64,000 bases of DNA from JALELF01 sp964473455. GTDB lineage: Bacteria > Bacillota_I > Bacilli_A > RF39 > UBA660. The notes under the pieces were generated by a model, which made no database searches, was not told the DNA's origin, and saw only the letters and a list, made by a program, of their open reading frames with translations. Positions 40,463 to 49,740 of this stretch are shown in pieces. Made by a program: the position numbers and the translations under genes. The DNA lies in the NCBI GenBank assembly GCA_964473455.1, contig CAYYQX010000003.1, positions 62,001 to 126,000 on the forward strand, given 5' to 3'. How positions within the stretch are numbered: position 1 is the first letter of the stretch; each line of letters begins with the position of its first letter.

Positions 40463-42997
40463 ATGAAATCAAAAAGAATAGCCCTTATAATACTATTATC
40501 TTTATTGGTATTTTTTAATTATGGTTACGTAAGCGCTATTGAAATAGAACAAGCTTCTACTTGTGAAGATACTTCTACTTATGCAGATGTAATTAGTGTT
40601 GAAGAAGCTATAGGAAATGAAGACTATTTAGATGAAGAGTTTTATAATAGAATTAAAATATATGTAGATGGTTTAAAAAAAGAAATAGGAACCGGAATAT
40701 ATTGTCCAGTATATTGTGTTGAAACAGATACATTTACTTTCCCAGGTTTTAGTCCAATAACCAACCAAGGAGAACACTTTACTTGGACAATTGGAGAAAC
40801 AGATAAACAAAACATTATTGATGGCTTTACAGTAAGCTTAGAAGGAAAAAGAGACTGTAGAAATAATATTGATTTAAATCAATGGCAGACTGATTACAAT
40901 GCGATTCAAGTAAAGATAGATTACTATGAATCTTTATTAAAAAAGAGTCCACAATATAATACCATTTGTATGCCAACAGTAGGTAGTAGAACTTGTGGAT
41001 ATAAGGTATTAGATGAGTATGAGTCCTCTTTTTCAACTACTGGAATGGATTATATTGACACTACATATAGTAGTGGAGCCATTATAGGAGAGAGCGAGGT
41101 AACGAAAAGCGGACTTGCATCGGAAGTTCAAAGCAACAAAACAATTACAGTAACAACAACACAAATCTGGAGATATGATGAATATGGCGGACAAATTTTT
41201 GTTAATCAGCAAGTAAAGGTTTTAGAAACGCTATGTCCTTGTATATGGATGCCGGCAAGCAGCGTTACGGCGATTCCTACAATAATTTTGGGAACTGTTT
41301 CAAAATTTGATAATGAAAAAGTTTACAGTGATATTGAAAATAATTGTAACAAAGGCGAAACAGAAGTGAAAGCTTATGAAAACGGGCTCTCTGTTGAAAA
41401 ATTCAGATGCAGCGCGGGTTTTGCTCAAGGAAGTTGTCTTAAAACAGAAAGCATTAAGCACGAAGATAAGTGGTGGGACTGTGAATGTCTATATCCTTGG
41501 TTTTCAGATGAGCTTTGCGAGGCCGAGGGGCTTTTTCAATGCGAGCCTCAAGTAGAAATTTGGTATTCAGATCAATGTGTTTTATATGACAAAGTAGCAA
41601 ATGTTACTTTAATCGAGCAAGAATATTGTAATGTTAATTGGGCGGAATATAACTATGATGGCTACTGTAGAACCTACGGACCATACTGTCCGACAGGATA
41701 CTACCTAGGAAATGATGGAAGTTGTTATCAAAGAGAAACTCCCGAACTAGAATACTGGTTAGGACTTCAAGAGACAATGGATAACATTTTAACAAACTGT
41801 ACAGAAATACATAATACTCTAGAACTAGATACCCAAATGCAAGTAGAATATACCCATGATGATGAAACGCTACTTGAAAATCATAATATTACTTATAGTA
41901 GAGAAGAATTATTAATAAAAGAAGAAGGCGAAAAAACAGAAACAACAACGCATCTTGTCTATGGTGAAGGAATCTCACAAACAACAGGACTATCTTGTAC
42001 AATAACAGGACCTGATGGAGATTGCCGAAAGATAATAAAAAGACAAGTATGTTATCTAAGTATAGATACTGAATCAGAAACAATGAAGAAGACACCTAAC
42101 CTTACAAAATGGTGTATAGAAACAACTAAAGATATAACAGAACTTTGGATAAAAGAATATGGAGAAGCATACACTACAGACTATAACTACTATTTACCAG
42201 AAAACATGTATAGGTATGTTTTAATACCAAGTGGAATATCAGTCGACAGCGCAACAAGTGGAAGTTCAGGCTTGTTTGGTAATCCATTTCAAAACTATAT
42301 CGATATAGGTTACTCAAATTATCCAGTCGATTTTAATGCAAAAAATGGAATATATAGTCTAGATGTGGTATACTGGAACGTAGGATACGAAAATCATTTT
42401 ACTGATTATATGCAAGGAGATAATAAATACTGTTTGGCAGGTTACTATTTAGTAGATGGAACTTGTTATAGGCTAGAAGATGCACCAGATGGGACATCAA
42501 CTAATACAGTAAGGTATGCTTGTGCGTATGAGATAGAAGATGAGAAATTAGTTCCTGATCCAGAAGAACCAACAAAAGCAATCAGAATAGTTTATCGACC
42601 AATTGATTTAGAAACTCCATTTCCGTCAATGAGTGGAGAAGGAAGAGATACAGGAAGTAATTGGTGCGATGGAACAGATTGCAATAACGAGAACGAGACA
42701 GTAGAAAAATACATCTTAGAAAATAGAGGAACAACAGACCTATATACCGAAAAAGAACCAATGTATACAATAGTATTAAACCCATCAACAATAAAAGAAA
42801 TAAGAGAATACAATTCAAACACATATTATGATGAATATGATTTATACTGTGAGGATGGTTACAAATGTTTAAGTGCCTTCATTCACAGTGACGAAAGTGT
42901 TTTAAGTAATGCTTATTCAGAAGGATGTGGAATGGATAGTGACTTTGATTATTGTGACCGAGTTGATGGAATAATCAGGTATGAGGTGGAAGAATGA
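40463..42997 (+). CDS. Large secreted Cys-rich protein, first gene of the Tad-like operon
   Basis: An 844-residue protein with a signal peptide (RIALIILLSLLVFFNYGYVSA, cleavage near 27). The mature part is rich in Cys, often in close pairs (CPCIWM, CDGTDC, CEDGYKC) and in Tyr/Asp, with EGF-like spacing in places (CRTYGPYCPTGYYLGNDGSC). No transmembrane anchor is visible after the signal. Its TGA overlaps the next ATG (ATGA), so it is coupled to the pilin-like gene. It could be a pilus-tip or surface-associated adhesin. No family recognised. Confidence 0.7.
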   Translation: MKSKRIALIILLSLLVFFNYGYVSAIEIEQASTCEDTSTYADVISVEEAIGNEDYLDEEFYNRIKIYVDGLKKEIGTGIYCPVYCVETDTFTFPGFSPITNQGEHFTWTIGETDKQNIIDGFTVSLEGKRDCRNNIDLNQWQTDYNAIQVKIDYYESLLKKSPQYNTICMPTVGSRTCGYKVLDEYESSFSTTGMDYIDTTYSSGAIIGESEVTKSGLASEVQSNKTITVTTTQIWRYDEYGGQIFVNQQVKVLETLCPCIWMPASSVTAIPTIILGTVSKFDNEKVYSDIENNCNKGETEVKAYENGLSVEKFRCSAGFAQGSCLKTESIKHEDKWWDCECLYPWFSDELCEAEGLFQCEPQVEIWYSDQCVLYDKVANVTLIEQEYCNVNWAEYNYDGYCRTYGPYCPTGYYLGNDGSCYQRETPELEYWLGLQETMDNILTNCTEIHNTLELDTQMQVEYTHDDETLLENHNITYSREELLIKEEGEKTETTTHLVYGEGISQTTGLSCTITGPDGDCRKIIKRQVCYLSIDTESETMKKTPNLTKWCIETTKDITELWIKEYGEAYTTDYNYYLPENMYRYVLIPSGISVDSATSGSSGLFGNPFQNYIDIGYSNYPVDFNAKNGIYSLDVVYWNVGYENHFTDYMQGDNKYCLAGYYLVDGTCYRLEDAPDGTSTNTVRYACAYEIEDEKLVPDPEEPTKAIRIVYRPIDLETPFPSMSGEGRDTGSNWCDGTDCNNENETVEKYILENRGTTDLYTEKEPMYTIVLNPSTIKEIREYNSNTYYDEYDLYCEDGYKCLSAFIHSDESVLSNAYSEGCGMDSDFDYCDRVDGIIRYEVEE

Positions 42998-43410
42998 AAG
43001 AGTCGTTTTGGGGATATATAATTATCCTAATTGGAATAGTATCAATCGTCTTTATCTTTTTCTTCCAAAGAGTTACTAATACTGATGAACACAATTATCA
43101 CTTATTAAAAGAAGTAACAGAAGCTGCCATGTATGACGCAATTAATATGGCAGAATATCGAGCAACAGGAACCATTAGAATAGACAGAGAGAAGTTTGTT
43201 GAAAACTTTATCAGAAGGTTTGCTGAAAGTGCGTCACTTTCTAGAACCTACATAATTGAGATTTATGATGTTAATGAAATACCACCCAAAGTAAGCATAA
43301 GAGTTAAGTCAACAGAAGAAACGAACTTAACTAGTTATGCTGGCGATGGAGAAGTTATTAACTTTGACATTGTAAATAGATTAGATGCGATTTTAGAAAC
43401 GCCATATTAG
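42994..43410 (+). CDS. Pilin-like (TadE-type) membrane protein
   Basis: A 138-residue protein beginning MKESFWGYIIILIGIVSIV, a very short basic/acidic head followed at once by one membrane helix, and an outer domain that includes TEAAMYDAINMAEYRATGTI, similar to the TadE/minor-pseudopilin layout. The same M-[KR]-E-[AS] start is shared with three other small genes in this operon. It is translationally coupled to the upstream secreted protein. Confidence 0.6.
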   Translation: MKESFWGYIIILIGIVSIVFIFFFQRVTNTDEHNYHLLKEVTEAAMYDAINMAEYRATGTIRIDREKFVENFIRRFAESASLSRTYIIEIYDVNEIPPKVSIRVKSTEETNLTSYAGDGEVINFDIVNRLDAILETPY

Positions 43411-43424
43411 AAAGGGAAGATTTT

Positions 43425-44252
43425 ATGAATATTTTAAATGCATTAAAAAGACTGATCACAAACAAAAACACAGTGACAATATTTGGTGTAATTGTCATAA
43501 TTTTCGTTTTGTATTTGGGTTATAACTACCAAGTACAACAAGCTACCACACCACAAAGTTATCCGGTTGCAAAAGTAACAATACAACCAAGAACACAAAT
43601 AACAGCAGAGATGATAATGAATGCTGATGTTATTCCATCAATGCTAAAAGGAGATGCTATTTCAAATAAAGCATCTATTATTGGAAAGTATGTTAACTAT
43701 AATACTGTTATACCAGAAGGAAGCTTATTTTATAAAGCAACTGTAGTTACAAAAGATGAGTTACCAGATACTGCCTTTGTAAGTGTTAAAGAAGGAGAAG
43801 TTCCTTACGCATTTCCAGTAACAACAGCGTCAACTTATGGAAATTCAATAATGCCAGGAAACTATATTGATATTTACATGAAAGCAAAAGACGATAATGG
43901 AAAATTAATAGTAGGTAAATTAGTAGAAAATATTGAAGTTTTGGCTGTAAAAGATGCAACTGGAAAGAATGTTTTTGAAAACACAGATGAAAATAGAACT
44001 CCTGCTTTAATGATCTTTGGACTAGAAGAAGAAATTAATATTTTACTTAGAAAAGCTAGTTATATGACCGAATTCTCTGTAATATTATTTCCAGTACCAC
44101 ATGGTCAATCAGCAAGTACTGGAGGAACTGAAACACAAGTTAGTACTCTTTATTTGAAAGACTTTATTAACTCACATACTATAGTAATCGATGAAGCTAG
44201 TGGAACAGAAGAAGAGACCACAGAAGAGGACAGTAGTGAGGTAGTAGAATAA
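43425..44252 (+). CDS. CpaB/RcpC-like SAF-domain pilus assembly protein
   Basis: A 275-residue protein with one N-terminal membrane helix (VTIFGVIVIIFVLYLGYNY) and a SAF domain: YPVAKVTIQPRTQITAEMIM...PSMLKGDAISNKASIIGKYV...IPEGSLFYKATVV. A second region (AFPVTTASTYGNSIMPGNYIDIYM...VENIEVLAVKD) is as in CpaB. CpaB acts in the assembly of Tad/Flp pili at the membrane. The acidic C terminus (EEETTEEDSSEVVE) is not typical. Its TAA shares bases with the CpaF ATG. Confidence 0.8.
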   Translation: MNILNALKRLITNKNTVTIFGVIVIIFVLYLGYNYQVQQATTPQSYPVAKVTIQPRTQITAEMIMNADVIPSMLKGDAISNKASIIGKYVNYNTVIPEGSLFYKATVVTKDELPDTAFVSVKEGEVPYAFPVTTASTYGNSIMPGNYIDIYMKAKDDNGKLIVGKLVENIEVLAVKDATGKNVFENTDENRTPALMIFGLEEEINILLRKASYMTEFSVILFPVPHGQSASTGGTETQVSTLYLKDFINSHTIVIDEASGTEEETTEEDSSEVVE

Positions 44253-45361
44253 TGGACAATATGTTTGATCAACTTGACTTTGGAGATTTAAAACAATATT
44301 TGGAAAATGATGATGTAACAGATATTTCTTATAGTAATGGTGGTCAAATTCATTTGCAGACATTATCTAAAGGAATATTTAGGGTAGAAAATTCAAATGT
44401 CAACGATGCTTTTATGGATAAATTGGCTTTTCAATGTGCAAATGTTATGGGAAAAACCTTTAATATGGCGCATCCCTTCTTAGATGCTGAAAGTGCTGAA
44501 CTTCGACTTGCTTTTTCTCATGATTCAATCTCGAGAAATGGAATAGCCGCAGTTATCAGAAAAACACCAGCCAAAATAAGATTAAATAAAGAAAAATTAA
44601 TTAAAGAAGACTATGTAACAGAAGACATACTAGAGTTTTTAACAAAGTGTGTTGAAGGACACTGCAACATTGTTGTTTGTGGTGAGACGGGTTCAGGTAA
44701 AACAGAACTTGTTAAGTATTTAGCTTCTCACACAAAAGAACTTGAAAAAATAATTACAATTGAAGACACTTTAGAACTTCATTTAGATAAAATATTTCCT
44801 CATCGAGATATAATCTCAATGAAGACAAACAATATAGCGTCATATACAGATGTTTTAGTTGCTTGTATGAGACAAAATCCAAAATGGATTTTACTATCAG
44901 AAGTTAGAAGTGCAGAAGCAGTAATGGCAGTTAGAAATTCAATTTCTTCTGGCCACTATATTTTATCTACAATACACGCTGATAAAGCATCTGCTATTCC
45001 AAATCGTATGTATAGTTTACTTGAAACTAATCAAGATATTGACCAATTCTTAAAGTCAATTTACAGATATGTTCAACTTGGAGTTTATGTAAGAGGATTT
45101 TTAGATCCTGTTTCTAAAACATTTAAAAGAGAAATTGGTGAGGTTACAGAATTTTATGTAACAGAAGACAATCAAGCTAAATACAATACGATTTATAAAA
45201 AAACTCCAGGAGGAGTAATAACAAAAAGAAATCCAAGCGCTAATTTAATTGATTACCTTAAAGGTCAAGGAGTAACACTTCCAAATATTGAACCAACCAA
45301 AGAAACAGATGGAATGAATGCTCCGAAAACAGAAAGAGAAATTGAAATAGTTAGCCTATAG
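44252..45361 (+). CDS. CpaF/VirB11-type secretion ATPase
   Basis: A 369-residue hexameric-type ATPase. Walker A is GETGSGKT (144-151), Asp box IEDTLELHL, Walker B region RQNPKWILLSEVRS and His box ISSGHYILSTIHAD. The N-terminal domain is short, as in TadA/CpaF. It powers pilus extension or secretion. Position between the CpaB-like and TadB-like genes identifies the Tad role; given the neighbouring T4SS genes it could also serve as VirB11. Confidence 0.88.
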   Translation: MDNMFDQLDFGDLKQYLENDDVTDISYSNGGQIHLQTLSKGIFRVENSNVNDAFMDKLAFQCANVMGKTFNMAHPFLDAESAELRLAFSHDSISRNGIAAVIRKTPAKIRLNKEKLIKEDYVTEDILEFLTKCVEGHCNIVVCGETGSGKTELVKYLASHTKELEKIITIEDTLELHLDKIFPHRDIISMKTNNIASYTDVLVACMRQNPKWILLSEVRSAEAVMAVRNSISSGHYILSTIHADKASAIPNRMYSLLETNQDIDQFLKSIYRYVQLGVYVRGFLDPVSKTFKREIGEVTEFYVTEDNQAKYNTIYKKTPGGVITKRNPSANLIDYLKGQGVTLPNIEPTKETDGMNAPKTEREIEIVSL

Positions 45362-45375
45362 AAAGAAGGTGTTAT

Positions 45376-46278
45376 ATGCAAGCGTTTATGTTTATATTTA
45401 TTACCTTTATATTGGTTTTTATTGTAGCATATAGACACAATAAAGGGACTAATGTATATAAATATGTTGTAACACAAGTTGGCATGTTATATGACAAATA
45501 CGCACCATATTCTTTTAAATCAGTAAGAACAAAAGCTAAAGAACTAGGCCAAGAATATACAACAAGACAATATACAATTCAAGTTGCTATATTTGCTGGT
45601 GGATCTTTTGTTTTATCATATTTATATTTTTATAATTTAATTATATCTTTTGTATATATGATTTTATCGGTTCTTGCTATACCATATTTATCATATTTGA
45701 GATGTAAAAGAATATATAGTGAGTTTATTTTTGAACAAATTCAAGTGTATACAACAAATACTATAATGGAATTTGCAACAACTCAAAGCTTTGTAAAAGC
45801 TTTAGAGGGAGTTTATTCTTCAGGAGTTTTGGAAGACCCTGTTAAAAGAGATGTCAAAGCTATGATTGATTTAGCTTATGAAAATGGAACAATCGAGCAG
45901 TCTTTAACTTATATGAATGATCGATATAACTTCTTTGTTGTTCGTAATATGCACCAACTGTTTTTACAAATAACAAATGAAGGATCAAAAGATTCAACAA
46001 AAGCTTTAGAAAATATGTCATTAGATATAGACATGCTTGTTGAAAATGTTTATCGCGATAGAATTGAAAGAAGCCAATTTCACAAAAAATTTGTTCAATT
46101 TGGAGTTCTTTTGTACTTAATGGTAATGTTGGTACAATTTTTACTCGGAGTTGATTCTTATGTTAAATTGCTAGATAATTTGTTAGTATTGGTTTTACTT
46201 CACGTGATAATTTTAGTCAATACTTATTTCTTAATAAGTGGTGAAAAATACTATAATGAAGATGTGGGGGCGGAATAA
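45376..46278 (+). CDS. TadB-like T2SSF inner-membrane platform protein
   Basis: A 300-residue protein with membrane segments at the N terminus, the middle (FVLSYLYFYNLIISFVYMILSVLAIPYL) and the C terminus (FGVLLYLMVMLVQFLLGV; LLVLVLLHVIILVNTY). Between them lies the cytoplasmic T2SSF-type domain with QVYTTNTIMEFATTQSFVKA and MIDLAYENGTIEQSL. It follows cpaF directly and overlaps tadC by one base (TAATG). It forms the platform on which the ATPase acts. Confidence 0.75.
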   Translation: MQAFMFIFITFILVFIVAYRHNKGTNVYKYVVTQVGMLYDKYAPYSFKSVRTKAKELGQEYTTRQYTIQVAIFAGGSFVLSYLYFYNLIISFVYMILSVLAIPYLSYLRCKRIYSEFIFEQIQVYTTNTIMEFATTQSFVKALEGVYSSGVLEDPVKRDVKAMIDLAYENGTIEQSLTYMNDRYNFFVVRNMHQLFLQITNEGSKDSTKALENMSLDIDMLVENVYRDRIERSQFHKKFVQFGVLLYLMVMLVQFLLGVDSYVKLLDNLLVLVLLHVIILVNTYFLISGEKYYNEDVGAE

Positions 46279-47066
46279 TGGGATTAATGTTTATTGTAAT
46301 TGGTATTGTTGTTCTATTTATTTTAGAATATAACCATACCATTAGTTCAAAAAAATTTATTTCTGACACACAACCTTACTTCCACTTTTTAATGGAAGAA
46401 GATTATCCTTTCTTATTGTCAATAAAATATGGCCCAGACATTGATGTTGAAAGATTGTTTGGCCAAAGAATAAGAAACGGATTAATAACTATCTTATTTG
46501 TTATAATATACTCGTTTACTAACTTAAATTTTATTTATATATTAGCGTCAGTTTTGATTGGCTTATTAATTTATAAGATGCCATATAGTAGATTAAAGAG
46601 ATATTATAAAGCTAATTTAGCTAATATTAACTCTTTGTTACCATATTATTTAAAGAGTTTAGAAATTCTTATTCAGCACTATACTGTTCCAGTTGCTCTG
46701 GCTAAATCAGTAGTAAGTGCGCCAAAGATATTTATTCCTGGTTTAAAAAGATTGATAGCTAAAATAGATGCTGGAAACTCAACGGTTGATCCTTATATGG
46801 AGTTTGCTAAAGAATACCCTGTAAGAGATTCAATGCGTATGATGCGTTTATTATATCGATTAGGTTTGGGTTCACAAGAAAACAAACAGGAACAGTTAAT
46901 GATGTTTTCAAGAACTGTCTCAAATTTACAAAACAAATCAAGAGAAATAAAATATAAAAACAGATTAGAAAAAATGGAAAATAAAACAATGTTGATGCTT
47001 GGATGCACAGGTGGAGGAATAGTATTACTTTTACTTTTCTCAATGATGCAGATGATGAGTTTATAA
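46278..47066 (+). CDS. TadC-like T2SSF inner-membrane platform protein
   Basis: A 262-residue protein with an N-terminal helix, a hydrophobic pair (GLITILFVIIYSFTNLNFIYILASVLIGLLIY), a cytoplasmic part with LPYYLKSLEILIQHYTVPVALA, and a final helix (MLMLGCTGGGIVLLLLFSMM). The layout fits TadC, the partner of TadB. It is the last gene before the pilin genes; a short promoter-like TATGGTATAATAAT lies just after it. Confidence 0.72.
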   Translation: MGLMFIVIGIVVLFILEYNHTISSKKFISDTQPYFHFLMEEDYPFLLSIKYGPDIDVERLFGQRIRNGLITILFVIIYSFTNLNFIYILASVLIGLLIYKMPYSRLKRYYKANLANINSLLPYYLKSLEILIQHYTVPVALAKSVVSAPKIFIPGLKRLIAKIDAGNSTVDPYMEFAKEYPVRDSMRMMRLLYRLGLGSQENKQEQLMMFSRTVSNLQNKSREIKYKNRLEKMENKTMLMLGCTGGGIVLLLLFSMMQMMSL

Positions 47067-47110
47067 ATTATATGGTATAATAATATTGTACTTTGGAGGG
47101 TGGTGAAAGG

Positions 47111-47296
47111 ATGAAAGAAGCGTCAGGCGAAGCAAATTTAACTGTTGTTGCAATTATCTTAATAGGTGTAATTGCGGCTGTAGTAACACCTTTAATTAGT
47201 AATTTAATGAAGACAACAAAAGAAAGAACAGAATGTACAAATAATGGTGGGTGCTGGGTAAATAACGAATGCGATACTACTTGTAGTAGTAATTAA
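47111..47296 (+). CDS. Small pilin-like protein (Flp type)
   Basis: A 61-residue protein from ATG 47111 (GAAAGG upstream; the earlier in-frame ATG 47093 overlaps the ribosome binding site). MKEASGEANLTVVAIILIG is a short leader followed by a hydrophobic helix, then a tail with four Cys (TECTNNGGCWVNNECDTTC). Size and form are those of Flp/Tad major pilins; the Cys-rich tail is unusual. A prepilin peptidase was not seen in the window. Confidence 0.6.
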   Translation: MKEASGEANLTVVAIILIGVIAAVVTPLISNLMKTTKERTECTNNGGCWVNNECDTTCSSN

Positions 47297-47308
47297 TGGA
47301 GGATAATT

Positions 47309-47746
47309 GTGAGAGAAAGTATAGGTAGTGTATTTTTATATAATATAATAATATTATTTATAATTGTAACCTTTGCTTTTCTTGCAGGGACTCTAAGTTA
47401 CATGAAAGCTTTTAAAACAAATAGTAGAATTATCTATGCAGTTGAAAAGTGGGAAGGCTATAACACAAAAGCAGTTATTGAAATCAATAACGTTTTAAAC
47501 TCACTAGGATATAAAACTGGAGATGCCTCTTGTTCTATGACTAAGGACGGGGGAGAGTTAATGGAGCAAGAAAGTGAAGTTCAATATACTTATTGCATTT
47601 ATCACTTTAGCCCGGAAAATTCAGATTTAGTAGATAAGGATTACTATGGGGTTTTAACTTACATGTATGTTAATTTACCAATTATTGGAGAAATTAGAAT
47701 ACCAATTTATACTAAAACTGAAAAGGTTTATAGGTTTGAAAGCTAA
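47309..47746 (+). CDS. Pilin-like membrane protein
   Basis: A 145-residue protein with a GTG start (GGAGGATAATT upstream). MRESIGSVFLYNIIILFIIV starts the single helix; the outer part has a Cys pair (ASCSMTKD...YTYCIYHF) and ends YGVLTYMYVNLPIIGEIRI. The next gene has the same architecture and a matching C-terminal end, so they are paralogues and probably minor pilins or TadE/F analogues. Confidence 0.6.
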   Translation: MRESIGSVFLYNIIILFIIVTFAFLAGTLSYMKAFKTNSRIIYAVEKWEGYNTKAVIEINNVLNSLGYKTGDASCSMTKDGGELMEQESEVQYTYCIYHFSPENSDLVDKDYYGVLTYMYVNLPIIGEIRIPIYTKTEKVYRFES

Positions 47747-47756
47747 GAGGTGAAAC

Positions 47757-48221
47757 ATGAAGGAAGCAATAAGTAACTCTGTTATTTTTGGAATAGTTAT
47801 AACTTTTATTGCAATAATTATAATTATACTAGCTTCTTCAACTGCTTATTCTAAAGCTTTTAAAGTAAGAAACAGAATAATTGAAATTATTGAGTATAAC
47901 CATGGGTATGACAATGGGGAAAAACCGCAAACGGAGTTAGAAGACGAAATAAATGTTGCTTTAGCGCAATATGGGTATCGTGTTAATACAAGTATATTAA
48001 ATGATTGCCCTGTAACTAGAGGAAGTGGCACACTTGTGTCTACTAATAGTAAGTATAATTATTGTGTTTACAAATATGAAAGTGGAACAAAGAACATAAG
48101 TGGTAGAGGTGTTTACTACGGAGTTGTGACATATATGTATTTTGAAATACCTCTTGTTAATAATGTTAAATTTGGTATTTATAGTGAGACAAAGACTTTA
48201 TATGATTTGTCCAACTTTTAG
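47757..48221 (+). CDS. Pilin-like membrane protein, paralogue of the preceding
   Basis: A 154-residue protein: MKEAISNSVIFGIVITFIAI begins the helix; the outer domain has KAFKVRNRIIEIIEYNHGYD (compare KAFKTNSRIIYAVEKWEGYN upstream), a Cys pair (LNDCPVTR; YNYCVYKY) and YYGVVTYMYFEIPLVNNVKF (compare YYGVLTYMYVNLPIIGEIRI). GAGGTGAAAC precedes ATG. Probably a minor pilin. Confidence 0.6.
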   Translation: MKEAISNSVIFGIVITFIAIIIIILASSTAYSKAFKVRNRIIEIIEYNHGYDNGEKPQTELEDEINVALAQYGYRVNTSILNDCPVTRGSGTLVSTNSKYNYCVYKYESGTKNISGRGVYYGVVTYMYFEIPLVNNVKFGIYSETKTLYDLSNF

Positions 48222-48230
48222 GAGGATTTT

Positions 48231-49208
48231 ATGAATGTAATAGTAACAAACAAGTATAAAGATCTTTTAGAAGGTATTAGTGTTGAAATTATTAAGAAGG
48301 TAGAAGGGGAATTTAGTGCGGAAGAAATAGGGAACGCCTTTAAAAACTTTTATTTTCAAAGAATGATTTTAGACATAACAGCCATAAAGGATTATAAGAA
48401 TGTAGAAAATTTAAAACAACTTTCTATTATGTTAGATATGGATAAGGTAATCTTACTTTTAGATGATAGTGAAGAAAGTGGAGATCCTAAATTTTTATCT
48501 AAACTAGTATCAATGAAGATATATAACTTTACAAAAAACATCGAAGGAATCATATATTTATATAACCATCCTAACAGTTATAGAGATGTCGCACATATTC
48601 AACAAATTGAAGATGTTAGGCTTGTTAGTAATGAGTACAAGGATTTATCTACAACAAAGGTAATCGGTATTAAAAGTATTACTAAACAGTCTGGTTCGAC
48701 AAGTTTAGTTTATATGATGAAGAAGAAACTGGAAGAGAAATATAAAGTTATGGCTCTAGAGGTAGATAAGAAAGATTTTCAATATTTTCAAGAAAAGAAT
48801 ATGGAAAGTATAAGTAAAGAACTTTTAGGAAATACTATTGTCAAGCACAAGAATTATGAAATAATATTGGTGGATTTAAATGATAGTAATTTAGATGATT
48901 TGTGTAATGAGGTGCTTTACTTAATTGAACCGTCTGTTATTAAATTAAACAGATTGATGTTTTCAAATAAAGATGCGCTTATTAACTTAAAAGGAAAAAA
49001 GGTAATATTATCGCAAAGTTTATTAGAACCAAAGGATGTATTAGATTTTGAATATGAAGCTAAAATAAAGGTGTTCTATAATTTGCCGCCTCTTGATGAG
49101 AGGGATAAATTAAATAGACCTTTGCTTGCGTTTTTGATCAAAATAGGTTTTGATAGATTAGTAGATAATGGAGATAGTGAAAGAAAAAAAATATTAGGTT
49201 TATTTTAA
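48231..49208 (+). CDS. TadZ/CpaE-like protein with degenerate ParA/MinD domain
   Basis: A 325-residue cytoplasmic protein. An N-terminal receiver-like part (about 1-140, LDITAIKDYKNVENLKQLSI...VILLLDDSEES) is followed by a ParA-like domain in which the deviant Walker A is eroded (IKSITKQSGSTSLVYMM) and VMALEVDKKDFQYF and EIILVDLNDS replace the usual Walker motifs. TadZ proteins localise Tad pilus machines, often without ATPase activity. GGAGG precedes ATG 48231. It closes the Tad-like operon. Confidence 0.68.
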   Translation: MNVIVTNKYKDLLEGISVEIIKKVEGEFSAEEIGNAFKNFYFQRMILDITAIKDYKNVENLKQLSIMLDMDKVILLLDDSEESGDPKFLSKLVSMKIYNFTKNIEGIIYLYNHPNSYRDVAHIQQIEDVRLVSNEYKDLSTTKVIGIKSITKQSGSTSLVYMMKKKLEEKYKVMALEVDKKDFQYFQEKNMESISKELLGNTIVKHKNYEIILVDLNDSNLDDLCNEVLYLIEPSVIKLNRLMFSNKDALINLKGKKVILSQSLLEPKDVLDFEYEAKIKVFYNLPPLDERDKLNRPLLAFLIKIGFDRLVDNGDSERKKILGLF

Positions 49209-49213
49209 TTGTT

Positions 49214-49243
49214 GACTTATTTGTTTAAAATATGATAAAATTT
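49214..49243 (+). promoter_or_regulatory. Promoter starting the T4SS-like block
   Basis: TTGACT (49214-49219), 18-base spacer, TAAAAT (49238-49243) with an extended TG. It is followed by AAGGGAGGTGA before ATG 49261. Confidence 0.6.
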
Positions 49244-49260
49244 AAGGGAGGTGAATAGGT

Positions 49261-49575
49261 ATGTTTATAAATTTTTTAGAGGCAACTTGTACTGATGCAA
49301 ATCTTGTACAAGTAGCGGATTTAGTTAAAAACATTATTACAGTTATCAGATGGGGAGTGCCAGTTGTAATTGTGATTTTAGCGATGATTGACTTGGGCAA
49401 GGCTGTAACTAGTCAAAAAGAAGATGAAATTAAAAAAGCAACAAGTGGATTGGTAAAAAGACTTATTTTTGGTGTAGTATTCTTCTTAGTACCAAGCATT
49501 GTTGGATTTGTTTTAGGATTAGTTGCGGGTTCATCAGAAGGAGTGGCTTGTTTCACAACCTTCTTACCTGTTTAG
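49261..49575 (+). CDS. VirB2/TrbC-like T4SS pilin-type protein
   Basis: A 104-residue protein with two hydrophobic helices (VKNIITVIRWGVPVVIVILAMIDLGKAV; LVKRLIFGVVFFLVPSIVGFVLGLVAG) joined by a charged loop SQKEDEIKKATSG. Two Cys (ATCTDAN; GVACFTT) may pair outside. This is the VirB2/TrbC form seen in Gram-positive T4SS loci, and the same double-helix module ends the next two genes. It is transcribed from its own promoter and followed by a terminator. Confidence 0.68.
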   Translation: MFINFLEATCTDANLVQVADLVKNIITVIRWGVPVVIVILAMIDLGKAVTSQKEDEIKKATSGLVKRLIFGVVFFLVPSIVGFVLGLVAGSSEGVACFTTFLPV

Positions 49576-49621
49576 AGTCTGAAAACCAATGCAAATTTTG
49601 TTCTTCATAAGATGGCAAAAT

Positions 49622-49650
49622 TAAAAAAGCAACTTTTGTTGTTTTTTTTA
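49622..49650 (+). terminator. Terminator after the VirB2-like gene
   Basis: AAAAAAGCAAC (from 49624), loop TTTT, GTTGTTTTTTTT. It isolates the small VirB2-like gene from the next transcription unit. Confidence 0.75.
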
Positions 49651-49673
49651 TGTAAAATCAGATTTCAATTCAA

Positions 49674-49703
49674 TTGACTTTTTATTAGTTTTTAATGTAA
49701 TAT
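49674..49703 (+). promoter_or_regulatory. Promoter of the first variable VirB2-like gene
   Basis: TTGACT (49674-49679), 18-base spacer, TAATAT (49698-49703). Confidence 0.5.
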
Positions 49704-49740
49704 GATATATGAAATATAGAAATAAAAGGACGAGTGAGAT

